From: JBCBJX01 sp964342855
Lineage (GTDB): Bacteria; Pseudomonadota; Alphaproteobacteria; Caulobacterales; Parvularculaceae
Reading direction: 5' to 3'
NCBI GenBank assembly: GCA_964342855.1
Contig: CAYFIB010000003.1
Span: forward strand, 62,001-126,000
DNA length: 64,000 nt
This document shows positions 25,246-33,776 of the stretch, piece by piece. A model generated the notes under the pieces. It did not search any database. It was not told the DNA's origin and worked only from the letters and a program-made list of their open reading frames with translations. How positions within the stretch are numbered: position 1 is the first letter of the stretch; the number at the start of each line of letters is the position of its first letter. A program made the position numbers and the translations under genes.

Positions 25246-26301
25246 TCATGCTGGCCTGATGCGAGCAACTTCATCAATGGGCTGACCATCTTTCAAGAAG
25301 GCGTTTGTGGCGGCGTGAAGCGCGAACCGGCCCTCCTCCAGATGCATTAGGTGCGTGGCGCGCGGGATCACCACGTCGACGAACCCTTCTTCCCCGCGCG
25401 ACGATCGGAAGCCCGCAACGTCTTCATCGGTGCAAAGGCTGTCCCAGGCGCCGCGCACGATCATGGTCGGACAGCGCAGCCGCGCCGGATCGTAGAGGGA
25501 CGCGCCGCTCCACGCCGCCACAACATCAGCATACGACCCACCCGGAACTTTCACCGCCGGAGGCGTGCGGCTCATGGCGTCAGGGTCCGTCGCGAGCCAC
25601 GCCGGCCCCCAGCGTTCAAGTTGCGGCTCAGCCAACACCTGCCGTGCGTCAGGCGGCACATCTTCGATAAAACGCGCCAATTGCTGCGCGACCGTGACGA
25701 GTCCCCAAGCGGGCATCGGAGGAACGGGTTCCTCTCTAGTAGCGCCCCGTCGCAGTATCGGCCCGAACAGCACCAGGCTCGCAACAACATCTCCTTGCTC
25801 CGCCACATATCGGGCGGCCGGGATCGTTCCCCATGAATGAGCAATGATGTGAACGGGCGCCCGGTCGCCGCGCGCCGCGCGGATATGCGATACCGCGCGT
25901 GCAATCTGCCGGGATGCTTCCGACGATCGCAGGATTTGCGCGCCTGAGTCCGCGGGTGAAGCAAACGCCGTCGGCCTTTCGGACCCGCCAAAACCTTCAA
26001 AATCCAGCCCCCAGCAGTCAAAGCCGGCGTTGGAAAGGGACTCCTCCCACGATACTCCGTCATCGAAGCGATACCCCACGGAAAGGGCGCTTGGAAACGT
26101 TGCTCCGTGAACATATAGAACGGCAGGACCATCCCCTCGTAGGCGGCGCATTTGCAGCCGCGGCGATCCTGAAACCATGCTCAATTTCGTAGATTGTGAC
26201 ACAGATCTTTCCTTCAGTCCTATGGGCCTCACCGTGCAAGCCACCAGACTTGCGGCGCTCATGGCCATCATCTCTCTGCGACGCACCGGGCATCCCCCCA
26301 C
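25246..26301 (-). CDS. Alpha/beta hydrolase, probably exported lipoprotein
   Basis: 351 residues from GTG 26301; ATGs about 30 bases in are alternatives. The N terminus has VRRRE then a hydrophobic stretch ending in SLVAC, a possible lipobox with an RR motif (Tat/Sec). Core: oxyanion region VLYVHGATF (about 62-70), nucleophile elbow AHSWGT (Ser about 162), acid in GAWDSL (about 289) and His in ATHLMHL (about 322). General esterase/lipase-type hydrolase; substrate unknown. Divergent from an ArsR-family regulator that shares its 58-base promoter gap. Confidence 0.82.
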   Translation of the reverse strand: MGGCPVRRREMMAMSAASLVACTVRPIGLKERSVSQSTKLSMVSGSPRLQMRRLRGDGPAVLYVHGATFPSALSVGYRFDDGVSWEESLSNAGFDCWGLDFEGFGGSERPTAFASPADSGAQILRSSEASRQIARAVSHIRAARGDRAPVHIIAHSWGTIPAARYVAEQGDVVASLVLFGPILRRGATREEPVPPMPAWGLVTVAQQLARFIEDVPPDARQVLAEPQLERWGPAWLATDPDAMSRTPPAVKVPGGSYADVVAAWSGASLYDPARLRCPTMIVRGAWDSLCTDEDVAGFRSSRGEEGFVDVVIPRATHLMHLEEGRFALHAATNAFLKDGQPIDEVARIRPA

Positions 26302-26341
26302 TTCATCGACTCAAACCTAGCGTATTGATTGTCGTTGAAGC

Positions 26342-26357
26342 TTCGTTGTAGAACGAA
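26342..26357. promoter_or_regulatory. Candidate ArsR-family operator
   Basis: TTCGTT-gtag-AACGAA, a perfect 6-base inverted repeat two bases before the regulator start codon, within the intergenic region shared with the divergent hydrolase. Typical position for an autoregulatory site; binding is inferred. Confidence 0.5.
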
Positions 26358-26359
26358 CT

Positions 26360-27049
26360 ATGCCTGAAGGCCCTGATCTGTCAGAACCCGCCGCCTTAAT
26401 CGGCGATCCGACCCGCGCCGCGATACTGATGGCGCTGATGGACGGTCGCGCCTGGACAGCAAGCGAACTCTCGGTCGAAGCCCGCGTCGGCGCGCCGACA
26501 GTGAGCGCTCATCTCGCCAAGCTAGCCGCAGGCGGATTGATCGAACCGATGTCGCAAGGCCGCCATCGTTATTTTCGCCTTGCAGGACCCGATGTCGCGT
26601 TCGCTCTGGAAGCACTGCTTAACATCGCGGCGCACCGCGCTCCGCCCAAACGCCGTCCCGGCCCGCGCGACGATGCCATGCGCGCGGCTCGCACCTGCTA
26701 TGATCATATCGCCGGACAACTCGGCGTAGCGATTTTTCAGGCGCTTTCCGAAAGAAGATGGATCAAGTCGACGAACGGCGCGTGGTCGCTAACAAAGCGT
26801 GGATCAGATTCCGTCGAAGACATTTTCGGAATTGACGCCACACAGTTTAGCGTCTCGCGCCGTGCGATCGTTAAACCCTGTCTCGACTGGGGCGAACGCA
26901 CGGAGCATTTGGGAGGCGCGCTCGGAAAGGCGTTCCTATCGCGCGCCCTGGAGGCCGGCTGGGTCGAACGCGGGCCGGGACGCATCCTTACCCTGACGAC
27001 GAGCGGAAAACGAAAATTTGCAAGCGGGCTCGGCATACCTCGCTCTTGA
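26360..27049 (+). CDS. ArsR-family helix-turn-helix regulator
   Basis: 229 residues. The N-terminal domain (about 8-95) is ArsR-type: ALIGDPTRAAILMALMDGR, WTASELSVEARVGAPTVSA (recognition helix), HLAKLAAGGLIEPMSQGRHR (wing). It lacks the ELxCV metal-binding box of ArsR/SmtB, so metal sensing is not indicated. The extra C-terminal domain (about 110-229) occurs in a subgroup of long ArsR-like regulators and ends in a second winged-helix-like stretch. Likely controls the divergent hydrolase. Confidence 0.85.
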   Translation: MPEGPDLSEPAALIGDPTRAAILMALMDGRAWTASELSVEARVGAPTVSAHLAKLAAGGLIEPMSQGRHRYFRLAGPDVAFALEALLNIAAHRAPPKRRPGPRDDAMRAARTCYDHIAGQLGVAIFQALSERRWIKSTNGAWSLTKRGSDSVEDIFGIDATQFSVSRRAIVKPCLDWGERTEHLGGALGKAFLSRALEAGWVERGPGRILTLTTSGKRKFASGLGIPRS

Positions 27050-27103
27050 ATATGCGTAAGCGGCTGCGGCGGGACTCAATGGAGCTGCGCTTCGCTGATC
27101 GCT

Positions 27104-27301
27104 TCAGCTCTCCTCCGCCTCGACGACTGAGCGCGCGGTTTCCGCGGCCTCTCGCAGGGTCTCGAAAGCTTCGACCATGCGGCAGGAGGCGCAGTCGGGT
27201 TCACGGCTCTTGGGCACTAGTTCCCAGCAGTCGCCGTAATCGCGTTCGATGAGGCGCTTTGCTTCTTCGGCGAGCGCCGCCCACTCATCCGCCCACGTCA
27301 T
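27104..27301 (-). CDS. Small cysteine-containing protein of unknown function
   Basis: 65 residues from ATG 27301 with GAGG seven bases upstream. It contains DCWELVPKSREPDCASCRMV, three cysteines including CxxC, between two charged helices. Size and cysteines could bind a metal, but no family is recognised. It lies between two minus-strand features with no overlap; codon use matches the genome. Confidence 0.5.
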   Translation of the reverse strand: MTWADEWAALAEEAKRLIERDYGDCWELVPKSREPDCASCRMVEAFETLREAAETARSVVEAEES

Positions 27302-27364
27302 GAACTTGCCTCGCTTACGATCGACGAGCGTGCGCCGCGGCGCGCGAACCTCAGCGCTTCACGA

Positions 27365-28915
27365 TTATTGGGTGACGCTGTCCCAGAAACCGACCGGCGC
27401 GCGAAGATCCTGATCCGACGGCCGTCGCGCAGCCATGTGCTCCTGATCGTACGCAGCAAGAACATCCCGCACCTCGGGCGGCAAGGGCGCCGGCTCGAGC
27501 GTCTTTACCTCCTCGGCGCACGCGCCGGCCCCATTGGTCGTCCATGGCGCCGATGTCGGATAGACGCGCAGCGGCTCTCCTGGTTGCTCGAACTTCACGA
27601 AAAACTGCGCTGAGGTACGACGCAGCAAAGTCGTCGCGCGGCACGCGGTGATGTTGCTTGGCGATTTTGTGGACAGGTGGAAGCCGAGGCTTCCCTGATA
27701 CCCCACCTGACCGTTCACATTGACCGTCAGGACACACCCGGTTCCTTCAATGACGCCGAGGCCGAACAAGCCGACCTGAGCGCCGGGCTTCGCACGCTTC
27801 GACATTGGATAAAGTCCGAACACGATGCTCTCATCGCCCAATTTAACCCGGTAAGCGCCGGCATACTCTTCGTGGCGCTCATTGTACCGAACGAACTCGC
27901 CAGCCTTCACCGGCGGCAGGAAGCCGCTATTCACTTCGTCCGATGACCAGCTGCATTTCAACGGCAAATTCGAGCGATTGTTCGCCATCGTCGCCTCGCG
28001 CGCCGCTTTAAGCTTGGCGGTGAGCGCTTCCAGACGGGCGCCGTCACGCACGCCGGACGTCATGCGGCGCGGCGCGCCGACAGGTTGCACGACCGGATCG
28101 CTGATTTCAAAACTCAAGAGGTTCCGATACGCCCGATCCAGCCGCAAGCCGGGCGCGCAGCTAGTTCCGAGAAGGGCCGCCAGTCGCGAGCGACGATCTA
28201 CGCGCGCGAAGACCTCCCCAATCGCTTCAGTCGGCAATCGCCCGACCCGACGGCTGCGGGCGACATCCGCTTCGTGTCGCGCGATAGCCCGCGCGCTCGA
28301 ACGCTTCGCATAATCTGCATACTTTTCGTGATAGCGGCGATCGAGACGCAAGCGGTCCGTGCTCTGCACGATATCACCATCCTGATTGATCGTCTCGATC
28401 CAGATTTCGATGGGGTTGCGCACGAATTCGGTGCAGGCGGCGCCGTAGATATTGATGAGATCGACCGCGAACTCCTCGAACTCGGTCGTCCGCTCGATCA
28501 GATCAAACTGCGCGTCCTCAAAATTGACCGCCATCGCCTCGTAATCGCTGACGAACCCGCCCTCGCCGTCCGGGGGAAGACAGTCCACATAGCCGCCCTC
28601 CTTGCAGCGACGGCAATCATCGAAGATCAGTCCCGCATAGCGTTCATAGGAGTAAGGCTCTGACCCTGAGGCGTTGTTCGCCAACGTCTGGAGGTAAGCG
28701 TAGTCCCTCACCGCGCGCGCGAAGTCCTCTGCATTCAGAACTTCTTTCGCTCGGTCGTTGGCGCACTGGCAGAAGCGCGCATCGACATCGACGCCGTTCG
28801 CCTCCGATTTCGCCATGCAGTTATAGAAGATCGTCTGATCGCCTTCGGCGGCGGACGCGCCGGTGAACGCGGCCAGTACGGCGAATACGCTCGCGAGCAG
28901 GATGACAGATTTCAT
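27365..28915 (-). CDS. Secreted protein of unknown function
   Basis: 516 residues from ATG 28915 (MKSVILLASVFAVLAAFTGASAAEG), which gives a clear Sec signal with an AxA cleavage site; the longer frame to 29008 would hide it. The N-terminal third is Cys-rich (YNCMAK, RFCQCAND, FDDCRRCKEGGYVDC), suggesting disulfides. The C-terminal part has beta-like segments (AYRVKLGDESIVFGLYPMSK). No known domain is recognised. The tautomerase operon lies 199 bases upstream on the same strand; that gap holds a 9-base inverted repeat at 28996-29029 and no gene. Confidence 0.7.
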   Translation of the reverse strand: MKSVILLASVFAVLAAFTGASAAEGDQTIFYNCMAKSEANGVDVDARFCQCANDRAKEVLNAEDFARAVRDYAYLQTLANNASGSEPYSYERYAGLIFDDCRRCKEGGYVDCLPPDGEGGFVSDYEAMAVNFEDAQFDLIERTTEFEEFAVDLINIYGAACTEFVRNPIEIWIETINQDGDIVQSTDRLRLDRRYHEKYADYAKRSSARAIARHEADVARSRRVGRLPTEAIGEVFARVDRRSRLAALLGTSCAPGLRLDRAYRNLLSFEISDPVVQPVGAPRRMTSGVRDGARLEALTAKLKAAREATMANNRSNLPLKCSWSSDEVNSGFLPPVKAGEFVRYNERHEEYAGAYRVKLGDESIVFGLYPMSKRAKPGAQVGLFGLGVIEGTGCVLTVNVNGQVGYQGSLGFHLSTKSPSNITACRATTLLRRTSAQFFVKFEQPGEPLRVYPTSAPWTTNGAGACAEEVKTLEPAPLPPEVRDVLAAYDQEHMAARRPSDQDLRAPVGFWDSVTQ

Positions 28916-29114
28916 GGCGGGCTCCGTTCGAAATTCTCGACGCCCGCCAGAAAGGTTCGCTGCGCATTGTATGAACACGCGCAGCTTTGCAGCAGGCATC
29001 GCGCGCACTCTAGGGATTGAGCGCGATGCCGCAACCAGTCGCCACCGCGGTCAACTGCGAGCGCCGTTCGCCTGAATTCAGAGCGCCATCGGTTTCCCGC
29101 GCCAGTCGTCCAGC

Positions 29115-29336
29115 CTATTTCCTCCGCTGGCGGAATTCCTCCACCGCCAGCCCGGAGATGCCCCAGTTCGTCAACGGCACCTCGTCGATGACGACGAAGG
29201 TCGTGCTGGGGTCTTTGCCGAGGACGTCATGTAGAAGTTCGGTCACGCCGGCGATCAGCCGTGATTTGTCTTCATCGCTGGGCCCATCCCCATTCGGTCC
29301 GCCTTCTTGCGTAACCTTGATGTTCACATAGGGCAT
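29115..29336 (-). CDS. 4-oxalocrotonate tautomerase-family protein
   Basis: 73 residues, MPYVNIKVTQEG at the start, so Pro1 becomes the catalytic N terminus after Met removal. DEDKSRLIAGVTELLHDVLGK and TFVVIDEVPLTNWGISG follow the beta-alpha-beta tautomerase pattern. Members isomerise enol/keto acids. One base after the NTF2-like gene and in one operon with a glutathione transferase; HxlR divergent upstream is the likely regulator. Confidence 0.88.
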   Translation of the reverse strand: MPYVNIKVTQEGGPNGDGPSDEDKSRLIAGVTELLHDVLGKDPSTTFVVIDEVPLTNWGISGLAVEEFRQRRK

Positions 29337-29337
29337 T

Positions 29338-29718
29338 TTACGTCTTTCTCTCCGTGTAGGTAAAAACCTTAGAAATGATGCGCCAGCCCGCCTCAGCGCG
29401 GACGAGCGTCAGGAAATCGAGGTACTCCCTCCCCAGCATGGCGATCCGTGCAGTGACGTGCGCCATGCGGTCGTTCGGTGCAGTGATTTCGAGAACATCT
29501 GCATCGAGTACGTCGCCGAGCGAAGCAGGCGCCTCGCGGGCATCGATCACGGCCATGTACGCTTCAAGATCGAGGTGAGTTTCGTCGCCCGCCGTCGCCC
29601 CGACGTAAGTAAGCCTGACGTCGAACACGCCGCGAAGCGTGTTGCTGTCGGCGTGATGGAGGCCGTGGAAATAGGCCTCCATCAGCTGACTGATGTCTGC
29701 GTAACGCTCAGGCGTCAC
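29338..29718 (-). CDS. NTF2-like (SnoaL/putative lumazine-binding type) protein
   Basis: 126 residues from GTG 29718, whose GTGA overlaps the GST stop; upstream codons would overlap GST. Fold pattern: ISQLMEAYFHGLHHADSNTL (helix), VFDVRLTYVG, DLEAYMAVIDAR, then three long strands HVTARIAMLGREYLDFLTLV and GWRIISKVFTYTER. This is the cone-shaped NTF2 fold. Many such proteins are small isomerases or stress-linked binding proteins. Sits between GST and tautomerase, suggesting a shared substrate class. Confidence 0.8.
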   Translation of the reverse strand: MTPERYADISQLMEAYFHGLHHADSNTLRGVFDVRLTYVGATAGDETHLDLEAYMAVIDAREAPASLGDVLDADVLEITAPNDRMAHVTARIAMLGREYLDFLTLVRAEAGWRIISKVFTYTERKT

Positions 29719-30326
29719 TGGAGCAGGCCTTCGGCGCGCAGGGCGGCCTGGCTCGCCGGGCGCGATGCGACGCGACCGACATAAGCCGCCAGCTTCGGCC
29801 AACCTGCAAGGTCGATCCCGGTGAAGTTCGCCCAGTTCGTGACGACGAACAGATAGGCGTCCGCGATGGTGAACTGGTCGCCGATCAGATAGGCGCGGCC
29901 ATCGGACAGCTCGGTTTCGATGTGGTCGAGTTTCACCGCCACGGCTTCGCGTGCGGCGGCTTTGTCCTCGTCCGTCGATGTCGCGCGAAAGAGCGGGCTA
30001 AAAGCTTTGTGCAGCTCTGACGACACGAAAACGAGATGCTCAAGCATCTTCGCACGCGCCGGATCGCCGATCTTCGGGGCCAGCTCCGCCTCCGGCGCGC
30101 CGTCGGCGAGAACCTGAAGAATGGCGGCGCCTTCGGTCAGCACGTCCCCGTTCTCGAGCTTCAGCGCCGGCACGTAGCCTTTGGGATTGATCGCGCGGAA
30201 ATCATCGCCGCCCGCGGTTTTTCCGGCGGCCGTGTCCACGGCTTCGATCTCGTAGGGACGACCGATTTCTTCGAGCGCGATATGGCTCGCCAGCGAGCAC
30301 GCGCCGGCCTTGTAGTAAAGTTTCAT
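29715..30326 (-). CDS. Glutathione S-transferase, beta class
   Basis: 203 residues. Starts MKLYYKAGACSLASHIALEE with Cys10, the mixed-disulfide residue of bacterial beta-class GSTs. Thioredoxin-like domain about 1-80 with GYVPAL (cis-Pro) and GAAILQVLAD; helical domain from about 90, with DQFTIADAYLFVVTNW as N-capping box. First gene of the GST/NTF2/tautomerase operon, divergent from the HxlR regulator. Confidence 0.92.
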   Translation of the reverse strand: MKLYYKAGACSLASHIALEEIGRPYEIEAVDTAAGKTAGGDDFRAINPKGYVPALKLENGDVLTEGAAILQVLADGAPEAELAPKIGDPARAKMLEHLVFVSSELHKAFSPLFRATSTDEDKAAAREAVAVKLDHIETELSDGRAYLIGDQFTIADAYLFVVTNWANFTGIDLAGWPKLAAYVGRVASRPASQAALRAEGLLQ

Positions 30327-30373
30327 GATGGTCCGCCTCTCATGGGTTTCGGTGAGGCGGAAATGGCGGGCTA

Positions 30374-30408
30374 GGTTTCTTCAGACAAGTAGATTACCAA
30401 GAGAAACC
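30374..30408. promoter_or_regulatory. Candidate HxlR operator
   Basis: GGTTTCT (30374-30380) and AGAAACC (30402-30408) form a 7-base inverted repeat in the 122-base gap between the divergent GST operon and the HxlR gene. The spacing of about 28 bases centre to centre spans roughly three helical turns. Inferred regulatory site. Confidence 0.45.
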
Positions 30409-30448
30409 GATTTTTCGACTTACCCGCCGGTAACGAGGTCACTTCGAC

Positions 30449-30826
30449 ATGCCGCTGAAGATGCGACGTAGCAAAGTTCCGCCGCTTCCCGAGCCCTGTA
30501 TGCTGACGGAATGCATGACGGTGATCGCCGGGGCATGGGCGCCGAACGTCATCTGGTCGCTGCGCGCAGGCCCGCGGCGCTTCAGCGAGCTGAAAGCGGA
30601 CATCCCGCCCATTTCGGCGAAGGTCCTCTCGACGCGATTATCGGAACTGGTGGAGCGCGGCGTGCTGGTGCGGCGGGTTCAGGACACATCGCCGCCATCG
30701 ACCGAGTACGAATTGACCGCGCTTGGCGCCGAGCTGATCCCCGCGCTCGATGCGATCGTCAAAGTCGGTCACCGCCTGAAGCAGCTGCGGTTGGCTTCCG
30801 AAACGGAAGCGGCGGGCCGCCGGTAA
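30449..30826 (+). CDS. HxlR-family transcriptional regulator
   Basis: 125 residues. HxlR pattern: CMLTECMTVIAGAWAPNVIW (usual CPVxxxlxxIGGKW region), SLRAGPRRFSELKADIPPIS, KVLSTRLSELVERGVLVRR (recognition helix) and YELTALGAELIPALDAIVKV. Residue Cys17 is in the position of the redox-sensing Cys in some relatives. Divergent from the GST/NTF2/tautomerase operon, so a quinone or electrophile sensor is a fair guess. Confidence 0.88.
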   Translation: MPLKMRRSKVPPLPEPCMLTECMTVIAGAWAPNVIWSLRAGPRRFSELKADIPPISAKVLSTRLSELVERGVLVRRVQDTSPPSTEYELTALGAELIPALDAIVKVGHRLKQLRLASETEAAGRR

Positions 30827-30856
30827 GATCATCCCGAAGAATGCGGCCGGAAAGTC

Positions 30857-31135
30857 TCAGGCGAAGGCCGGACGGTTCATCGCCAGCCATTCGCGCGCCT
30901 GGCGCTGGGCTTCGGCGACTTCAGCCGGGCTCATTTCCGCAGCGAGTTCGCGGCGATAGGCCTTGGCGGCTTCGGAGCCGTTGAGGGCTGCGAGATTGAA
31001 CCACTTGTGCGCAGTGACGAGGTCCATATGGCCCTCGACGCCGGTGGACGCGGCGAGGCCGAGGCGGAACATGTCTTCGCTCGACATGGGCGCCGGCTCG
31101 GCGGTTTGAACATCTACGATCGACAACGCGGACAC
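30857..31135 (-). CDS. Short Sel1-repeat-like protein
   Basis: 92 residues with one helical pair resembling a Sel1/TPR unit: DMFRLGLAASTG, VEGHMDLVTAHKWFNLAALN and GSEAAKAYRRELAAEMSPAE. Such short proteins are widespread in alphaproteobacteria without assigned function. The 173-base gap upstream contains a TTAACGTTAA palindrome (31205-31214) and no gene. Confidence 0.75.
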   Translation of the reverse strand: MSALSIVDVQTAEPAPMSSEDMFRLGLAASTGVEGHMDLVTAHKWFNLAALNGSEAAKAYRRELAAEMSPAEVAEAQRQAREWLAMNRPAFA

Positions 31136-31308
31136 GGGCGTTTCCTCCCCAGTTAAACGATCCCGGCCGGATGGTTCGGCCTCTGAATGAGGCGCCGCGC
31201 CGGATTAACGTTAAGGGAGGTTGCGAAGTCCGCGGTGAAGATTTGGTTTACGTCAATGGCCTTTCCGCGGCGCTTTTTGGTTAACGATTGATGAACGGAG
31301 GAGCGCCG

Positions 31309-32022
31309 TCAGTCCTTGGCTTTGACGCCGAAGAGCCGTTCGCGGACCTCCGGATCATCCTGCATCGCCTTGGCTTCGGCGCGTTCCTTCTCGCCGACGG
31401 CGAGGCCGGCGGCGACCGCAGGACGGGCTTTCAGCTCTTCGAACCAGCGCTGAACATTCGCGTAATCGGCGAGGTCGATATGGTGCCACTCATGAGCGGC
31501 GGCCCAGCTGAAGATCGCCATATCGGCGATGGAATAGGCGCCGGCGGCGACATATTTCCGGCCGTCCAGACGTTCGTTCAGCACCCGGTAAAGCCGACGC
31601 GTTTCGTTCATGTATCGATCGACCGCATAGGGAAGTTTTTCCGGCGCGTAGCGCGTGAAATGGTGGTTCTGGCCGAGCATCGGGCCGAACCCGCCCATCT
31701 GCCACATGAGCCATTCGTCGACGGCAACGCGCGCGCGCTCGTCCGCCGGATAGAACTTGCCGGTCTTGCGGCCGAGATACTGAAGGATGGCCCCGGACTC
31801 GAAGACGGAGATCGGCTCGCCGCCCGGCCCGTTCGGGTCAACGATGGCGGGCATGCGGTTGTTCGGCGAGATCGCGAGGAACTCTGGCTTGAACTGGTCG
31901 CCAGCCATAATGTTCACGAATTTCGTCGTGTACGGCAGCTCCATCTCTTCGAGCGCGATGGAGACCTTGAAGCCGTTCGGCGTCGGCCAATAGTGAAGTT
32001 CGATGGGCTGCTGATCGGTCAT
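31309..32022 (-). CDS. Glutathione S-transferase, YghU/YfcG-like (Nu class)
   Basis: 237 residues from ATG 32022 (MTDQQPIELHYWPTPNG); the longer frame lacks homology. Domain 1 has YWPTPNGFKVSIALEEMELP and ISPNNRMPAIVDPNG, with FESGAILQYLGRKTGKFYP as the glutathione gamma-Glu site; domain 2 has YSIADMAIFSWAAAHEWHHI. This subgroup uses Thr/Asn near the N terminus and has disulfide-bond reductase activity. Divergent from the acyl-CoA ligase. Confidence 0.9.
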   Translation of the reverse strand: MTDQQPIELHYWPTPNGFKVSIALEEMELPYTTKFVNIMAGDQFKPEFLAISPNNRMPAIVDPNGPGGEPISVFESGAILQYLGRKTGKFYPADERARVAVDEWLMWQMGGFGPMLGQNHHFTRYAPEKLPYAVDRYMNETRRLYRVLNERLDGRKYVAAGAYSIADMAIFSWAAAHEWHHIDLADYANVQRWFEELKARPAVAAGLAVGEKERAEAKAMQDDPEVRERLFGVKAKD

Positions 32023-32134
32023 TTCGCGCTCGCTTTCAGGGCTGTCGGCGGGTGTAGCGACTGAGGAAATAGATTTTCGCCCCGCCGATGTCGCGTCACA
32101 CTTGGTTGATGTTCGAATCCTAGGGAGGCGGCGG

Positions 32135-33664
32135 ATGACCGGCGATCTTTTTTTGCAGGGGCGAAAAATGGAGCGCGCGACGTTCCAGGACGGCGCGCAG
32201 CGCATCGCGCGGCTCCTTCAGAATGAAGGCGTGAAGCCGGACGACAACATCGCCATCCTCATGCGCAACGACATTCTTTTCCTGCAGGCGATCGAGGCGT
32301 GCCGCCATGTCGGCGCGCGTTATGCGACGCTGAACTGGCACGGCGCCCGCGCGGAGCTGGAGCATGTTCTGGAGGACTGCGGCGCCCGCGTCCTCCTCGG
32401 CCACTCGGACCTGTTGCACATGTTCGCCGACGCCCCGCCCACCGGCGTCGCGATCTACGCCGAGCCGACGCCCCCGGAAATCGCAGAGGCGTACGGCGTC
32501 TCAGCGGAGATCGCGCCTGGGCACGCATCGCTTCCTGACGCCATGGCGGCGGCCGCGCCCATCGACAGCGCGCCCCCGCACTTTCGCGGCTTGATGGCCT
32601 ACACCTCGGGCAGCACCGGGCGACCGAAGGGCATTCGCCGCAAACCGCGCGCGGACGGCGCTGACCAATACGACGTCTACGCTAATCTTGGCCGCATGTT
32701 CGCAAAATTCGAGGCGGGCGACCGGTTCTACACCTCCGCCCCGCTCTATCATTCCGCGCCGAGCGCGCTCTCGACCATGGCGATGGCGGTCGGCGACGTC
32801 GACATTCACATCGAGCCGAAATTCGATCCCGAAGGCTTCCTCGCCGATATCGAGCGCCACCGCATCACCCACGTTTATATCGTCCCGACCATGATGGTGC
32901 GCATGCTGAAGCTGCCGGACGACGTGAAGAAGAAATACGACACCTCCTCATGGCGTTTCGCCGTGACGACAGGCTCTCCGTTCCCGAAAGACGTGAAAGC
33001 TCAGATGATCGATTGGTTCGGGCCGATCTTCTGGGAGTCCTATGGCGCGAGCGAAATCGGCTTCATGACGCTCATCTCCTCGGAAGAGGCGATGGCGAAG
33101 CCCGGCTCCGTCGGCAAAATCATGCCGGGCGGCGCGGCGGTGATCCTCGGCGAGAATGGCGAGGAGCTGCCACCGGGCGAGACGGGCTCGATCTTTGTCG
33201 ACCTCCCGATGTTCGGCGGCTTCGACTACACCAACGCCGAGGGGGACCTCTCCGGCCAGCGCTACGGCGCCTACGCCAGCGTCGGCGATATGGGCTATCT
33301 CGACGAAGACGGCTATCTCTATATCAGTGACCGGAAGAAGGACATGATCATCTCCGGCGGCGCGAACATCTTCCCCGCCGAGATTGAAGCCGCGCTTATT
33401 GAAAGCCCCGAGATCGCCGATTGCGCGGTCTTTGGCGCGCCCCATGCGGAGTTCGGCGAGATGATCGTCGCCGCGGTGACGGCGAAAGCCGGCGAGACGC
33501 CGACACTGGAGAGCGTGCGCAAGTTCCTTGACGGACGGATCGCCCGCTTCAAGCTGCCGGTGAAACTGGACGTGCATGACGCGCTACCGCGGGAGGATTC
33601 CGGGAAGATCTTCAAACAGCGGCTGCGAGCGCCCTATTGGGAGGCGGCGGGGCGGAAGGTGTGA
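32135..33664 (+). CDS. Acyl-CoA synthetase (AMP-forming)
   Basis: 509 residues from ATG 32135 with GGGAGG just upstream; a start at 32102 is less likely. Activates a carboxylic acid as acyl-adenylate and passes it to CoA. P-loop-like motif AYTSGSTGRPKG (about 160-171), motif ESYGASEIGFM (about 301-311), YLYISDRKKDMIISGGANIF (hinge and A8) and catalytic Lys in PREDSGKIFKQRLR near the end. Chain length and substrate are not readable from sequence. Monocistronic. Confidence 0.9.
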   Translation: MTGDLFLQGRKMERATFQDGAQRIARLLQNEGVKPDDNIAILMRNDILFLQAIEACRHVGARYATLNWHGARAELEHVLEDCGARVLLGHSDLLHMFADAPPTGVAIYAEPTPPEIAEAYGVSAEIAPGHASLPDAMAAAAPIDSAPPHFRGLMAYTSGSTGRPKGIRRKPRADGADQYDVYANLGRMFAKFEAGDRFYTSAPLYHSAPSALSTMAMAVGDVDIHIEPKFDPEGFLADIERHRITHVYIVPTMMVRMLKLPDDVKKKYDTSSWRFAVTTGSPFPKDVKAQMIDWFGPIFWESYGASEIGFMTLISSEEAMAKPGSVGKIMPGGAAVILGENGEELPPGETGSIFVDLPMFGGFDYTNAEGDLSGQRYGAYASVGDMGYLDEDGYLYISDRKKDMIISGGANIFPAEIEAALIESPEIADCAVFGAPHAEFGEMIVAAVTAKAGETPTLESVRKFLDGRIARFKLPVKLDVHDALPREDSGKIFKQRLRAPYWEAAGRKV

Positions 33665-33776
33665 TTTCCACTTAATGTTGCAAATCGCAAGAAATTTAGA
33701 GCGCCTGTTTCTTGCTCAACGACCCGAGAAACTATATTGAAAACCTGATAATTTGATAGGAATTCCACGACGCGTT

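Noticed and set aside
28996..29029. GCATCGCGC/GCGCGATGC hairpin as terminator of the tautomerase operon
   Set aside because: No U-run follows and the stem is short; left as a comment in the neighbouring gene entry.
31136..31308. CtrA-type sites suggested by TTAACGTTAA and GGTTAACGATT
   Set aside because: The spacing does not fit TTAA-N7-TTAA, so no CtrA site is claimed.
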